From Shewanella sp. 10N.286.48.A6 (lineage in GTDB: Bacteria; Pseudomonadota; Gammaproteobacteria; Enterobacterales; Shewanellaceae): a stretch of DNA of 64,000 nucleotides. Where the stretch lies: the NCBI RefSeq assembly GCF_002873135.1, contig NZ_MCVI01000028.1:53403-117402 (forward strand), in the 5' to 3' direction. The notes beneath the pieces were generated by a model. It ran no database searches, was not told where the DNA came from, and saw only the letters and a list, made by a program, of their open reading frames with translations. Positions within the stretch are counted from its first letter, which is position 1; every line of letters begins with the position of its first letter. The translations under genes were made by a program, and so were the position numbers. Below are positions 17,719 to 27,785 of the stretch, piece after piece.

Positions 17719-18657
17719 ATGATAAAATATAAGTGCCGGCCAGCTGTTCACACCAAGATTGTGTGTGAATATTGCGAGTTAATTAATTTTCCATTACCTG
17801 ATGAATATAACCACTTTAAATATCTTGCAGATACAGATTTGATTGGTTTTAATACCATTACTAACTTATTACGTTATATAGAAAATAATTGTGACAATAA
17901 GTATTTCTTTATTGATTTAATGCAATATTTTATTCAGCGGATCATCAAGTTTACAGATATCGACTTGTCAGCAGAGGTAAGTGATGCACAAAAGCTGCTG
18001 GCATTTACCCAATTTTATAATCAAGTATCAGATCTTAATTGGCGCAATATTGAAACGCAGCACAGTTTAGCTTTAGTGGCTAAACGCGCTCCTCAGGCCA
18101 TTGCATCTAAGTATGACGACTTGTTTATTTATAGCTGTATTACACATATTTTACGTCATTCATTCAAAGATAAGTTAAATTTAATCATAGAGTTACCTTT
18201 TGATCGAGCATTCTATGGTGTTGATGTAGACTTGTTTGATAATGTGACCTTTAACTGTCAGTCGATGTCAGTGATAGTGGCAAAAGATGAACGAGATGTT
18301 GGCCCGATATTGACAGACAATAAGCTAATACTGCCCAGTAGCGAACGGGTAAAAGCTGCCGCTAATAGCATGCCACCGTCAGCATTAAGTTTACCTAATC
18401 TTGCCAATTCAATTGGGGTTTCAGAAAGGGGTTTACAGCGTGAACTTAGAACTGAAAACTGCTGTGTAAAAGACATGATTCAAAATACCAGAATGAATTC
18501 TATTATAACTATTTTGAAAAATAATAAAGGTAATATAAAAAAGTCAGCATATGAAAGTGGCTTTAAAGATCTACCAAGTTTTAGCCGATATTTTTCTAAA
18601 TCAACAGGCTGCACGCCAACTCAATATGTGCGCAATAATATTTGCAACAATCTGTAA
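17719..18657 (+). CDS. AraC-family transcriptional regulator next to dms cluster 2
   Basis: 312 residues from the ATG at 17719, chosen because it aligns with the start of the sister regulator (MIKYKCRPAVHTK against MIKFLVRPALTAK). A frame open to 17692 adds nine residues without similarity. No good ribosome site precedes either. The C-terminal 100 residues carry the AraC double HTH (LPNLANSIGVSERGLQREL; AYESGFKDLPSFSRYFSKSTGCTPTQYV). The N-terminal part is a sensor-type domain of unknown ligand. It is divergent from dmsE2. Each dms cluster thus has its own paralogous regulator; control of the adjacent operon is inferred. Confidence 0.85.
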   Translation: MIKYKCRPAVHTKIVCEYCELINFPLPDEYNHFKYLADTDLIGFNTITNLLRYIENNCDNKYFFIDLMQYFIQRIIKFTDIDLSAEVSDAQKLLAFTQFYNQVSDLNWRNIETQHSLALVAKRAPQAIASKYDDLFIYSCITHILRHSFKDKLNLIIELPFDRAFYGVDVDLFDNVTFNCQSMSVIVAKDERDVGPILTDNKLILPSSERVKAAANSMPPSALSLPNLANSIGVSERGLQRELRTENCCVKDMIQNTRMNSIITILKNNKGNIKKSAYESGFKDLPSFSRYFSKSTGCTPTQYVRNNICNNL

Positions 18658-18900
18658 CCAACATTTAATATAATAAGTTTAATGAGAATGGTTATTAATT
18701 AAATTAATCATAAGTAATATTATTAATTAAATTTCGCAGTTTTAGCGGCTGATTTAGCGGTTATTTAACTGTGTGTGGCTTTGCTAACGGCTAAAGTTAG
18801 CTTAGATAAATAGCACAAAATCATCGATTGTTCATAAACGTTTGTGGTTGATTATGCTATCTTTGACCTCATTTGTTATTCAAAGCCAAATAGACCTTTT

Positions 18901-21246
18901 ATGCCAAGTATTGCTCAAATAATCGCTCAAGAACTGAATGTTCGTGAGCAACAAGTCTCAGCGACGATTAACTTACTCGATGATGGTTCTACCGTTCCTT
19001 TTGTTGCCCGCTACCGTAAAGAAGCCACTGGTGGTTTAGATGATGCGCAACTGCGAACCCTAAATAGTCGCTTAAGCTATTTACGTGAATTAGCCGAGCG
19101 CAGACAAGTTATTCTTTCTAGCATTGATACCCAAGGCAAATTAACCCCAGCATTGCAGCAAGCCATAAATGCCGCTGACAGCAAAACCCGCTTAGAAGAT
19201 TTATACCTTCCTTTTAAACCGAAACGCCGCACTAAAGGTCAAATTGCTATTGAAGCTGGTTTGTTGCCTTTAGCTGACTTTTTACTGGCTAATCGTAGTA
19301 TTAATCTTGAAGCAAAAGCGGCTGAATTTATCAATGCCGACGCCGGCTTTAGCGATGCGAAAGCGGTTTTAGACGGCGCGCGTTTTATCTTAATGGAACG
19401 TTTTGCTGAAGATGCAGATTTACTGCAAAAAGTGCGTAAGCATTTAAGCCAACAGGCAGTGCTTGAAAGCCGCCTAGTTAAAGGTAAAGAAAAAGAAGGC
19501 GCAAAATTTCGCGATTACTTTGAGCATACTGAAGCCATTACTAAAGTGCCTTCCCATCGGGCCCTGGCCATGCTGCGCGGCCGCAATGAAGGTGCGCTCA
19601 GTTTATCGATGAATGCAGACCCTAAAGCTGAAGTGGCGCAAAGCAGTTATTGCGTGGTGATTATTGCCGATCATTTCAAACTAAAGTTTTCAGACTCGAG
19701 TGTCGATCAGTGGCTTAAAACTGTGGTTACCGCCACTTGGCGCATCAAGATTGCGCTGCAAATGGAAACCGAGTTTATTAGCCAAATGCGTGAGCGCGCT
19801 GAAGCTGAAGCCATTAATGTGTTTGCCCGTAATTTAGGTGATTTATTAATGGCAGCGCCTGCTGGCGCCAAAGCAACCATGGGCTTAGATCCTGGGCTGC
19901 GCACCGGCGTTAAAGTGGCGATTGTCGATAACACCGGTAAGTTTGTGGCCCATACCACTATCTTCCCTCATGCGCCGCAAAACGTGTGGGACAAGTCAAT
20001 CCGCACTTTAGCGAACCTGATAAAAATGCATAAAGTGGAGATCATCGCCATTGGCAATGGTACCGCCTCACGTGAAACGGATAAATTAGCCGCTGAAGTG
20101 ATGAGCTTTATGAAAGAGACGCATCCAAGCTTGACCAAGGTGATGGTCAGTGAAGCGGGCGCATCAGTGTACTCAGCATCAGAGCTGGCTTCTGAGGAGT
20201 TCCCTAACTTAGATGTATCGATCCGCGGCGCAGTATCGATTGCCCGTCGACTACAAGATCCATTAGCTGAACTCGTTAAAATTGAGCCAAAATCCATTGG
20301 CGTAGGCCAATATCAACATGATGTGAGCCAAAGCCAACTATCAAGCTCGCTTGAAGCGGTCGTAGAAGATTGTGTAAATGGCGTGGGCGTTGATTTAAAT
20401 ATGGCATCAGCACCATTATTGGCGCAGGTGGCCGGTTTAAATAAAACCTTAGCTAAAAACGTGGTTAACTACCGCGATGAAAACGGTAAATTTGAAAGCC
20501 GTAAACAATTGCTTAAAGTGGCGCGTTTAGGGCCAAAGGCCTTTGAGCAAGCAGCCGGTTTCTTACGTATTAGCGATGCTAAAAATCCATTAGATGGTTC
20601 ATCTGTTCACCCTGAAGCCTACAAATTGGTTGAAGCAATTGCCAGTGCCAAGCAGCAAACTGTGGCCAGCTTAATGGGTAATAGTGAATTGTTATCCCAG
20701 CTAAATGCTGCCGAGTTTGTTACTGATGAATTTGGTTTACCCACCATCAGCGATATCTTGAAAGAGCTAGACAAGCCTGGGCGTGACCCTCGTGGTGAGT
20801 TCAAAACCGCCAGCTTTAAAGAAGGTGTTGAAGAGCTTAAAGACCTGAAGCTAGAGATGATCCTAGAAGGCGTGGTCACCAATGTGACTAACTTTGGCGC
20901 TTTTGTCGATGTAGGCGTACATCAAGATGGTTTAGTGCATATTTCGTCACTCACTGACAAGTTTGTTAGCGATCCTCACACCATAGTTAAAGCGGGTGAT
21001 GTGGTTAAAGTTAAAGTGATGGAAGTGGATGTAGAGCGTCGCCGTATCGCATTAAGTATGCGCCTTGATGAAGCACTACCCACAGCGAAAACCGCTAATC
21101 AATCTAAATCAGCCAACAGCAAGCCTACACATAAAGCTAGCGGGAATAAATCAGGGCAAAAGTCAGCCCATAAACCGCAAAAGGCCCCAGCTAATGCCGC
21201 TATGGGTAATGCCTTTGCTGACGCCTTTGCTAAGCTGAAAAAGTAA
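18901..21246 (+). CDS. tex: RNA-binding transcription accessory protein Tex
   Basis: 781 residues, close in length to E. coli YhgF/Tex and collinear with it. It is a nucleic-acid-binding protein acting in transcription and RNA quality control. Order: N-terminal helical region ([20 protein letters not shown]), YqgF/RNase H-like domain ([17 protein letters not shown], about 342-360; [11 protein letters not shown]), helix-hairpin-helix segments ([21 protein letters not shown]), then an S1 domain ([20 protein letters not shown]...ALSMRL) and a Lys/Ala/Ser-rich tail. The frame is open 19 codons further upstream, but similarity begins at [12 protein letters not shown]. The inverted repeat at 18783-18801 (GCTAAC/GTTAGC) lies in its leader. 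A strong terminator follows. Confidence 0.96.
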   Translation: MPSIAQIIAQELNVREQQVSATINLLDDGSTVPFVARYRKEATGGLDDAQLRTLNSRLSYLRELAERRQVILSSIDTQGKLTPALQQAINAADSKTRLEDLYLPFKPKRRTKGQIAIEAGLLPLADFLLANRSINLEAKAAEFINADAGFSDAKAVLDGARFILMERFAEDADLLQKVRKHLSQQAVLESRLVKGKEKEGAKFRDYFEHTEAITKVPSHRALAMLRGRNEGALSLSMNADPKAEVAQSSYCVVIIADHFKLKFSDSSVDQWLKTVVTATWRIKIALQMETEFISQMRERAEAEAINVFARNLGDLLMAAPAGAKATMGLDPGLRTGVKVAIVDNTGKFVAHTTIFPHAPQNVWDKSIRTLANLIKMHKVEIIAIGNGTASRETDKLAAEVMSFMKETHPSLTKVMVSEAGASVYSASELASEEFPNLDVSIRGAVSIARRLQDPLAELVKIEPKSIGVGQYQHDVSQSQLSSSLEAVVEDCVNGVGVDLNMASAPLLAQVAGLNKTLAKNVVNYRDENGKFESRKQLLKVARLGPKAFEQAAGFLRISDAKNPLDGSSVHPEAYKLVEAIASAKQQTVASLMGNSELLSQLNAAEFVTDEFGLPTISDILKELDKPGRDPRGEFKTASFKEGVEELKDLKLEMILEGVVTNVTNFGAFVDVGVHQDGLVHISSLTDKFVSDPHTIVKAGDVVKVKVMEVDVERRRIALSMRLDEALPTAKTANQSKSANSKPTHKASGNKSGQKSAHKPQKAPANAAMGNAFADAFAKLKK

Positions 21247-21280
21247 CACCGCTAATGTGTTTGGCTTAGGGTTAAACCAA

Positions 21281-21327
21281 AAAAGGCCTTAACATCGTGA
21301 GAATACTCGTGACTGTTAAGGCCTTTT
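21281..21327. terminator. Bidirectional terminator after tex
   Basis: A 14-bp perfect stem, AAAAGGCCTTAACA (21281-21294) with TGTTAAGGCCTTTT (21314-21327). T-runs lie at the end on both strands. It serves tex on the plus strand and the converging small monooxygenase gene on the minus strand. Confidence 0.93.
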
Positions 21328-21355
21328 TATTTTGTAAAATTTATAGTGCGACCAA

Positions 21356-21646
21356 TTAAGCGATATGAGTCATTTCGTTTAAAATGAACTGCTCAACAGC
21401 ACCTTCGGTTGCCACCATATACTCGGCTAAATGTGCGTTACCCATGTGTGCTTGCCATAATTCACGGCTTTCCCAGTTTTCATAAAACATGAAATGTGCA
21501 GGGTTTTCGTTGTCTTGATGTAAGTCGTAATTGATGCAACCGGCTTCAGCGCGAGTTATATCCATAAGTTTTAGTAGTTCCGCTTTAACCAGCTCTACTT
21601 TGTCAGTTTTGGTAATGATGTTTGCTACGATAGTTAAGCTAGCCAT
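21356..21646 (-). CDS. ABM-domain protein, putative quinol monooxygenase (YgiN-like)
   Basis: 96 residues, the size of a single antibiotic-biosynthesis-monooxygenase (ABM) fold. Family-like features are the N-terminal strand SLTIVANIITK, EAGCINYDLHQD and FMFYENWESRELWQAH, then HLAEYM. Such dimeric cytoplasmic proteins include YgiN, which acts on quinols, but many have no known substrate. AGGAAC precedes the ATG. It is a single-gene unit converging on tex. Confidence 0.85.
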   Translation of the reverse strand: MASLTIVANIITKTDKVELVKAELLKLMDITRAEAGCINYDLHQDNENPAHFMFYENWESRELWQAHMGNAHLAEYMVATEGAVEQFILNEMTHIA

Positions 21647-21924
21647 GATGATAGTTCCTATAATGTATCAAGTTGAATTTGGTTCAGCCCTGTTGCTGAT
21701 GAAGCTATATTAGCCATTACTTACTGGTGAATAAATAGGCTGTCATTTGAGTTATTATCAAAAATTAATAGATAATCTTTTGAAGTGAATGTGTGATTGA
21801 TGCTTATGGCCTAAATAACGACTATTACCTAATACAATGATTAGCGGGTAATAATGATTAGTTAGTAATCGTTCGGCCATAATAAGTGAAGACATCAAGC
21901 CCGTTAATTAAAGTGAGAGCAGGG

Positions 21925-22461
21925 TTAGACTAATATCAGCAGATGAGCGAGTGGCGAAGGGGTGGTGCATTGCTGGTAACATGTGGCTATGTGCTGGCCA
22001 AATTGTTTATAAAACTCATCAGAATGCTGCTTTATCTGTTGTTTAACTTCGGTTTTTTTATTGTTATCGCTGTTAATTGCAGTCGACTTAGTGGGCGTTT
22101 GGGGCTGAATGTCACGACGGCTAACAGTGGGATTATTTCTGGCTGCTACTCGCAGCAGTTGTGGCAATAAGCCGGTTAACGGTGCGCTTTGAGGTGCTTG
22201 CTGTTGTAAAGCTGATTGTTGGGATAGATGCTGCTGATTCTGTTGATCTGAGGGTTGTCGCTGCTGGCGATGCTTTTCCTCTATGGTATTTAAACGGAAT
22301 AATGATTCGTTTTTTTGATTTAGCGCCCGTTCATGGTGGGGCTTAGTTAACGCTTGTGGCGGTAATATTGGCTTTGCCTGCTGATTATCCGCCCGAGCAA
22401 GATCCGTTGCAACATTCGTTGTTGCAAGCGGAACTTGGGGATAATTAGTGACAATTAGCAT
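21925..22461 (-). CDS. Glutamine-rich conserved hypothetical protein
   Basis: 178 residues from the ATG at 22461, with AAGTGAG just upstream; a GTG three codons earlier lies in that site. No signal peptide or membrane span. The first 60 residues (LIVTNYPQVPLATTNVATDLARADNQ) look ordered and are reminiscent of gammaproteobacterial hypothetical proteins with a VATD...RDN motif. Residues 60-100 are a low-complexity Gln-rich stretch (QQRQPSDQQNQQHLSQQ), and the end is polar and helical. It sits 66 bases downstream of bioH on the other side of its stop and is transcribed in the same direction. Function unknown. Confidence 0.6.
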   Translation of the reverse strand: MLIVTNYPQVPLATTNVATDLARADNQQAKPILPPQALTKPHHERALNQKNESLFRLNTIEEKHRQQRQPSDQQNQQHLSQQSALQQQAPQSAPLTGLLPQLLRVAARNNPTVSRRDIQPQTPTKSTAINSDNNKKTEVKQQIKQHSDEFYKQFGQHIATCYQQCTTPSPLAHLLILV

Positions 22462-22527
22462 AACACTCACTTAAAAAACAAACAGTTAATGTTTAAATTA
22501 TAACCAAATGCTAGCAGGTTTTATAGC

Positions 22528-23349
22528 CTATATTTGATGTTTTTTTATCCATGGCAATAAGCCATCTATAAAGGCCTGTGGGTGTGAAATAAACGGCGCA
22601 TGGGAGGCTTTATTGTAGACAATGTCAGTAATATTAATGGCTTGGGGTAACTGGCGGATGATGGTTCTGGGTACTAAGGCATCGCATTTGCCCCAAATAC
22701 GTAACCATGGCTGGCTGATATCGTTAAGCTGGGGCCGCAAATCAACCTCTTTGAGCATATCTAAGCCTTGATCGAGTACTGCTTGGGTCGGTAAAGGTTT
22801 AGCCAACACTAATTTTTTTATCGCTACAATATCTTGTTTGGCCGAGTCACTGCCCATGGCTTGAATCGCTAAAAATCGCTCGACCGTTTTGGCTAGATTG
22901 ACATTTAATTGCTGGTGAAATTGCGTGAGCACTTCAGGGGCGATCCCCGGCCACTGATTTTGCTCTTGGGCCATAAAGCAAGGCGAAGAGGCTACAGTGA
23001 TCAGCGCTTTTACCGACTGAGGATGATTTAGGGCAATTTGAGTGGCAACTAAGCCCCCCAATGACCAACCAAGCCAGATGGCATTTTCTGGTAGAGCTTT
23101 AGCTAACGCCGCTGCCCATGCTTCAATATTATCGCTATTTGCTTGGCTATCACCAAAGCCCGGCAAGTCGACATAATGCACTCTATACTCTGATAATGCG
23201 GTTTGTAGCGGCTGAAAAACCGCAGAGTTCACCCCCCAGCCATGTAGCAATACGATATCAATAACGTCGGTGCTATTTTCATGAGTCATATCTGTATGAG
23301 AAATAGCTTTAGGCGTAATAGTAGTAATGTGCAGCGCTGGTGGATTCAA
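22528..23349 (-). CDS. bioH: Pimeloyl-ACP methyl ester esterase BioH
   Basis: 273 residues. BioH removes the methyl group from pimeloyl-ACP methyl ester at the end of pimelate synthesis for biotin. Alpha/beta hydrolase fold: oxyanion motif LLHGWG, nucleophile S96 in GWSLGG, Asp in GKCDALVP, His in SHAPFISH. The start appears to be a TTG at 23349, because GAGG lies 7 bases before it; an ATG at 23289 (20 codons in) has no ribosome site but would give a more usual N-terminus. It is divergent from comF, as in many gammaproteobacteria. Confidence 0.92.
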   Translation of the reverse strand: MNPPALHITTITPKAISHTDMTHENSTDVIDIVLLHGWGVNSAVFQPLQTALSEYRVHYVDLPGFGDSQANSDNIEAWAAALAKALPENAIWLGWSLGGLVATQIALNHPQSVKALITVASSPCFMAQEQNQWPGIAPEVLTQFHQQLNVNLAKTVERFLAIQAMGSDSAKQDIVAIKKLVLAKPLPTQAVLDQGLDMLKEVDLRPQLNDISQPWLRIWGKCDALVPRTIIRQLPQAINITDIVYNKASHAPFISHPQAFIDGLLPWIKKHQI

Positions 23350-23424
23350 AGGCTAACCTCAAAAAGTGGCGATTAATAAATGATCGCTGGTTAAAACAAC
23401 TGTCATACAGGATAAGGATATTCT

Positions 23425-24210
23425 ATGGCTTGGCAACTCTCAAAACTCCTCAAGCTCAATTTGCACAATCATACAGCGCGGTTAGTTTCATTGATGGCTG
23501 CAGTGGCAGCTAACCTGCCTAACCGCTGCTTGTTATGTCAACAAGATATCATTCAGTACTCTGCAGCTAAACCGCATACGGGGGTGTGTCAGACCTGCCT
23601 TGTGGCGGGGCTTTATCAGCAGGAAGTCTGTTTAGGTTGTGGTAAATCGATGCCGTTATTGCAAGTGTATTGCGGCCACTGCCAGCATATTGAACCCATG
23701 TTAGTTATTGCCCCTTGCAGTTATCATCAAGGCTTAGGGGAGTTAATAGCTGGGATTAAATATCAGCAGCAATGCGCGCCATTAGCGGCCTTGGTGCAAG
23801 TATTAGCCGTAAGGGTGATGGATTTGGCGGCCAGAGGTTTAATTCAACTTCCCCAAGTGCTCATTCCGGTGCCGCTACATCGCAATCGCTTAAAGCAGCG
23901 CGGTTTTAATCAAGCTTGGCTGATTGCTAAAGAGCTCAGTGCGCAAATTGGTATTCCGATGGACGATAGTTTATTGGTGCGCTGCGTTGATACTAAGGCC
24001 CAAGCGGGACTTAATGGTAAGCAGCGACGCTTAAATTGCGCCGATGCATTTACGTTGCAGCGAGATAACCCCTACCAGCGGGTGGCGCTTATCGATGATG
24101 TGGTGACCACAGGCACCACGGTGAATGAAATTAGCCGCTTATTTGCGGCGCACTATACCCATGTGCAAACTTGGTGCTTAGCAAGGGCTGAAGCACCGGG
24201 ATTATTATGA
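23425..24210 (+). CDS. comF: ComF/GntX family phosphoribosyltransferase-like protein
   Basis: 261 residues. N-terminal Cys pairs (CLLC, CQTC, CLGCGK, CGHC, about residues 35-92) form the zinc-binding double-zinc-ribbon. The C-terminal half is a type I PRTase domain with PVPLHRNRLKQRGFNQ and the PRPP loop VALIDDVVTTGTTVNE (about 221-236). ComF proteins are linked to DNA uptake; GntX to use of DNA as nutrient; the enzymatic activity is unknown. AAGGA precedes the ATG. Divergent from bioH. Confidence 0.9.
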   Translation: MAWQLSKLLKLNLHNHTARLVSLMAAVAANLPNRCLLCQQDIIQYSAAKPHTGVCQTCLVAGLYQQEVCLGCGKSMPLLQVYCGHCQHIEPMLVIAPCSYHQGLGELIAGIKYQQQCAPLAALVQVLAVRVMDLAARGLIQLPQVLIPVPLHRNRLKQRGFNQAWLIAKELSAQIGIPMDDSLLVRCVDTKAQAGLNGKQRRLNCADAFTLQRDNPYQRVALIDDVVTTGTTVNEISRLFAAHYTHVQTWCLARAEAPGLL

Positions 24211-24233
24211 AAGGCAGACTGTAAATTAGTCAG

Positions 24234-26828
24234 TTATTTTTGGATAAAATACAGCGCATTGGAGTAGACTTTTTCAGAGCCTAACCATATATTTCTAAAC
24301 AAAAAATTATCTGTTAATGCCACAACATGCCCTTTGCCTTTGGGCTCAACAATCATTGCTGGGGTGTTGGCAAAAGCGCGCTGATATTCCTTAGCAAGGT
24401 AACCGCTCATCAGTGGCTCATTGGTATAGTCCGCCGCCACAATAAATGGCGTGGAAGTGAGGTTAAAGCTTATCTCACGGTTTTTCATCACTTGCAGCGG
24501 GTTAGGTAAACCAAAGTTGATTGGATGGGTTTCATCCAGTGTTAACGCCACAATGGCGCCGCCGATGGATTGTCTGGCATTTAATTTAGACTTATCCGCA
24601 TAACTCATCCCTGAAGTGCTAAATAATTTATTCAGCTCTAGTCTGGTTTTAGGCTGAGACTTAAGAATATTGCGCTTATTGAGCCATACCAGCGCCCGCT
24701 TTTGCGCCACGATAGTGCCGCCATCCATTACAAATTTGCCCAGCTTTCTTGCGCTGGCATCACTGATTAAATGATAAGGCCCATCAGCCATAAAAATGTG
24801 GCTATAGCCTGATAAATCAATGCCTGCTAGTCGATTGCTGTCCACCATAGTGACAGGCGCGGCAAGCGTTTGATCAAGGTAATACCACATTTGCCCGGTT
24901 TCTGAGGCGTTAGTATCTATGCCTGTGAGCAGTAACGGCTTAATGGGGTTGATCACGCTAAATTCATCACTGCCAAGATCCATTCCCGCTAAGGTATGTG
25001 AGCTGCTTGCTGCAGTGACATCTACTTGGTATTGCGTGGCAAGCTGGCTAACAAGTAAGGCGATATTGCCTTTGTAGTTGGGCTGGCGTAAGGGAATTTG
25101 CAGGCTACCCGCTGTGAAGTCTATTGCTGCTGACTTTTTGGCGTTAGAGCTGCGATCAGGCAGGCTAAAGGGCTTTTTAGCGTATTTAACCTGTACCCCT
25201 TGGCTAAGTAATTGCTGCAACATGGGCGCCGCGGCCGCTTGTTGCCAGTCAATAATAAAGGCCACATTGCTGGCGTTATCTAGCTGCTCAGTCGCCGCGA
25301 CATATGGCGTGTTATTGGTGAGATATTTGGGGTTGGGTTTAGCATTTTCACTGATACTTAAGCCCAGAGCTGATTCAAAATTCCAAGTGGAAATATCATA
25401 AAAGGTTTCATCTTTAAACTCAGTGCGCTTATCAAACAATGCTTGCAATAAGTCATGCTGTGGCTGACTTTGAGGAATGAACAGGCTGTTTGACGGCTTA
25501 AAGAGTATGTCATCGTCTTCCAGCTCACGGTTTAGATATTTGAAGCTGATTTGGTGTTGCTGCAATATCGTTGCAAGCTCAGTGATATGGGCATTACCGC
25601 CATGGGCTTTGATAAGGCGGCCAGTTTGTTTACCGTCACGGGTGCGCTTACTGTTGCGAGCAAAAAAATCACTTTGGTATGTCATCAATTTTTTACGTAG
25701 CGCATGGGCGCCTTGCAGGCTTGATAGTGAAGTAGAAAATTGATTATCAATACTATTTTGCAAGGTGACCACACCATTGGGGGACTCTTGGGCTTGACCA
25801 CGGGAGCTAGCTTGCTCAAACAAAATACCCACAGCGCCATTGATATCTGGGTAGGTTGAGCCTTTACCATAGAAAAAGTCATCAAACATCTGCCCGCTAA
25901 AATATGGCTGCTTAACCTCATCCAGCGCTTTACGATGATAGGCCGCTAGCTCATTGGATAACATTTGATTGGCAGGATTGGTCAGCGGATTGACTCTATC
26001 AGCGACGCCAGGTTGAAAGAAGTAGGTTTGGTCTTGCCACATCTCGTGGAAATCCCCTACATAATGGGGCTGCCATTTATGGAAAAACGCCACTCTGCCT
26101 TGAGAGGCGGGGTGACGCAGAAATAGCCAGTCACGGTTTAAGTCAGCGAAATGGTGATTAAAACGTCCGCCGGGCCAATCTTGATTATGCTCACGATGAT
26201 TAGGATCGGTAATAATCACTTGGCCTCGATTGCTATTTGCCCAGTTAGCAAAGCGATCAAAACCATCAGGGTTCTGGGTCGGAGTCAGTAAAATAACCGT
26301 ATTATCGAGTAATTCTTTTACCCAATCTTCATCAGATGCGGCAAGGTAATGGCTTAACGCCACCGCCGCATGGGCGCCACTGGCTTCATCGCCATGAATC
26401 GAATAGGCCAACCAGATAATCAATGGGCTTTGCTGTAATGGACCTTGTTGTTTGACACCGTATTTTACTTGGCTGCGTTGTTCGAGGATTTCAGCTAGCC
26501 GCTGTTGGTTGTCATCTGAGGTAATGACCGCGCTAAGTTGCTGGCGTTTTTCATAGGAGTAACCAGCAGAATCTAAAGAAACTCGCGAACTTTGGCTGGC
26601 TAATAGTTGTAAATAGTGATTAATTTGATCATGTCTTAAATGCCACTCGCCCAATGGATAACCTAAATATTCAGTAGGTTGGGTGATTTTTTTATTAATT
26701 TTCTCAGCCCCGAGGCGCTGCTCAATGCGGGAATCAGCCTGCGCCACGGTAAATAATGGCATACAGATAATGAAGCCGAAAAAGGTGCCTTTAGCGAGAC
26801 GAGTAAACAATGCATTGAAGCTAATCAT
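24234..26828 (-). CDS. Secreted M14-family zinc carboxypeptidase
   Basis: 864 residues from the ATG at 26828. The zinc ligands expected for M14 peptidases are H145 and E148 in HGDEASG and H261 in GDFHEM; NRDW (about 231-234) and FEQASSRG provide substrate-binding and catalytic candidates. The signal peptide (LAKGTFFGFIICMPLFTVAQA) implies export. About 500 residues follow the catalytic domain and include a glutamine-amidotransferase-like segment (YSHIFMADGPYHLISD, FVMDGGTIVA). The frame stays open to 26870 with a second hydrophobic stretch; the shorter start gives a normal signal peptide, but neither has a good ribosome site. It ends 23 bases from the comF stop (convergent). Confidence 0.85.
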   Translation of the reverse strand: MISFNALFTRLAKGTFFGFIICMPLFTVAQADSRIEQRLGAEKINKKITQPTEYLGYPLGEWHLRHDQINHYLQLLASQSSRVSLDSAGYSYEKRQQLSAVITSDDNQQRLAEILEQRSQVKYGVKQQGPLQQSPLIIWLAYSIHGDEASGAHAAVALSHYLAASDEDWVKELLDNTVILLTPTQNPDGFDRFANWANSNRGQVIITDPNHREHNQDWPGGRFNHHFADLNRDWLFLRHPASQGRVAFFHKWQPHYVGDFHEMWQDQTYFFQPGVADRVNPLTNPANQMLSNELAAYHRKALDEVKQPYFSGQMFDDFFYGKGSTYPDINGAVGILFEQASSRGQAQESPNGVVTLQNSIDNQFSTSLSSLQGAHALRKKLMTYQSDFFARNSKRTRDGKQTGRLIKAHGGNAHITELATILQQHQISFKYLNRELEDDDILFKPSNSLFIPQSQPQHDLLQALFDKRTEFKDETFYDISTWNFESALGLSISENAKPNPKYLTNNTPYVAATEQLDNASNVAFIIDWQQAAAAPMLQQLLSQGVQVKYAKKPFSLPDRSSNAKKSAAIDFTAGSLQIPLRQPNYKGNIALLVSQLATQYQVDVTAASSSHTLAGMDLGSDEFSVINPIKPLLLTGIDTNASETGQMWYYLDQTLAAPVTMVDSNRLAGIDLSGYSHIFMADGPYHLISDASARKLGKFVMDGGTIVAQKRALVWLNKRNILKSQPKTRLELNKLFSTSGMSYADKSKLNARQSIGGAIVALTLDETHPINFGLPNPLQVMKNREISFNLTSTPFIVAADYTNEPLMSGYLAKEYQRAFANTPAMIVEPKGKGHVVALTDNFLFRNIWLGSEKVYSNALYFIQK

Positions 26829-27000
26829 ATAAGAAACAACATCATAAAAAGAAAACAATACAATCACCATAAAGTGATTAAACTTAAATCGCCATTAAAA
26901 AGCGCAATTTCTCGGTGTTTTTTATGCAACTTGCTCACTGCAGGACTACAAAGCCGTCGCAACTAGGAGTATCATAGCGCTAATTCTTACTAAATTACTC

Positions 27001-27033
27001 AAGTACTATTTTTAGTACACTTTAAAGTACTAT
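27001..27033. promoter_or_regulatory. Candidate operator in front of nfuA
   Basis: AAGTACTAT occurs twice exactly (27001-27009 and 27025-27033). The first copy is also part of a 16-bp inverted repeat, GTACTA-TTTT-TAGTAC (27003-27018). The structure ends 17 bases before the nfuA ATG. In E. coli nfuA answers to the Fe-S regulator IscR, but this sequence does not clearly fit an IscR box, so the binding protein is unknown. Confidence 0.4.
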
Positions 27034-27050
27034 CTAACGGAGCAGTTTTT

Positions 27051-27629
27051 ATGATCAACATTTCTGATACGGCTCAGGCGCATTTTGTTAAATTACTGGC
27101 CGATCAACCTGAAGGCACGCATATCCGTGTGTTTGTAATCAGCCCGGGTACTGCCCAAGCTGAGTGCGGCGTGTCTTATTGTCCACCTGACGCTGTAGAA
27201 GCGGATGACACTGAATTACCTTTCAACGGCTTCAGTGCCATGGTTGACGAAAAAAGCGCACCATTTTTAGAAGAAGCGAGCATTGATTTTGTTACTGACC
27301 AATTAGGTTCGCAGCTAACCTTAAAAGCGCCAAACGCTAAAATGCGTAAAGTGTCTTCAGATGCGCCATTAAAAGAGCGTATTGAATATGTGATTCAATC
27401 AGAGATTAACCCGCAGTTAGCAAGCCATGGTGGTAACATCATGCTAGTTGAAATCACGGAAGATGCAGTTGCAGTACTGCAGTTTGGTGGTGGTTGTAAT
27501 GGTTGTTCTCAAGTTGATATCACTTTAAAAGATGGCATTGAGAAACAGTTACTGGAGATGTTCCCTGGTGAGCTCTCTGGTGTTAAAGATGTGACTGACC
27601 ATCAACATGGTTCTCACTCTTACCAGTAA
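27051..27629 (+). CDS. nfuA: Fe/S biogenesis protein NfuA
   Basis: 192 residues. NfuA carries a [4Fe-4S] cluster and delivers it to apoproteins, important under iron or oxidative stress. The N-terminal half is a degenerate A-type carrier domain ([16 protein letters not shown]...PPDAVEADD) lacking the usual Cys triad. The C-terminal half is the Nfu domain with GGGCNGC (C149, C152). Length and layout match E. coli NfuA. AACGGAG precedes the ATG. In a cell with so many Fe-S respiratory enzymes the role is housekeeping. Confidence 0.96.
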   Translation: MINISDTAQAHFVKLLADQPEGTHIRVFVISPGTAQAECGVSYCPPDAVEADDTELPFNGFSAMVDEKSAPFLEEASIDFVTDQLGSQLTLKAPNAKMRKVSSDAPLKERIEYVIQSEINPQLASHGGNIMLVEITEDAVAVLQFGGGCNGCSQVDITLKDGIEKQLLEMFPGELSGVKDVTDHQHGSHSYQ

Positions 27630-27686
27630 ATTTGCAAGGTTTTATTGTTGTAAAATACAGCAATAGCTAATTCAAATTTTACACTA

Positions 27687-27713
27687 AACGCGGCCAATAT
27701 GGTCGCGTTTTTT
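27687..27713 (+). terminator. Rho-independent terminator of nfuA
   Basis: Stem AACGCGGCC (27687-27695) with GGTCGCGTT (27701-27709), containing one G-U wobble. The loop is five bases and a run of six T follows. It lies 57 bases after the nfuA stop. Confidence 0.9.
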
Positions 27714-27785
27714 ATTGGCCGTCACTTACGCTGAGTGGGAGCCTTGTGCTATAACTTAAGTATGAAAACGGAGCAGGATAACTTC

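Noticed and set aside
1791..18900. Attachment-site direct repeats, integrase or transposase at the dms island edges
   Set aside because: No matching long repeats at the two edges and no recombinase gene anywhere in the region.
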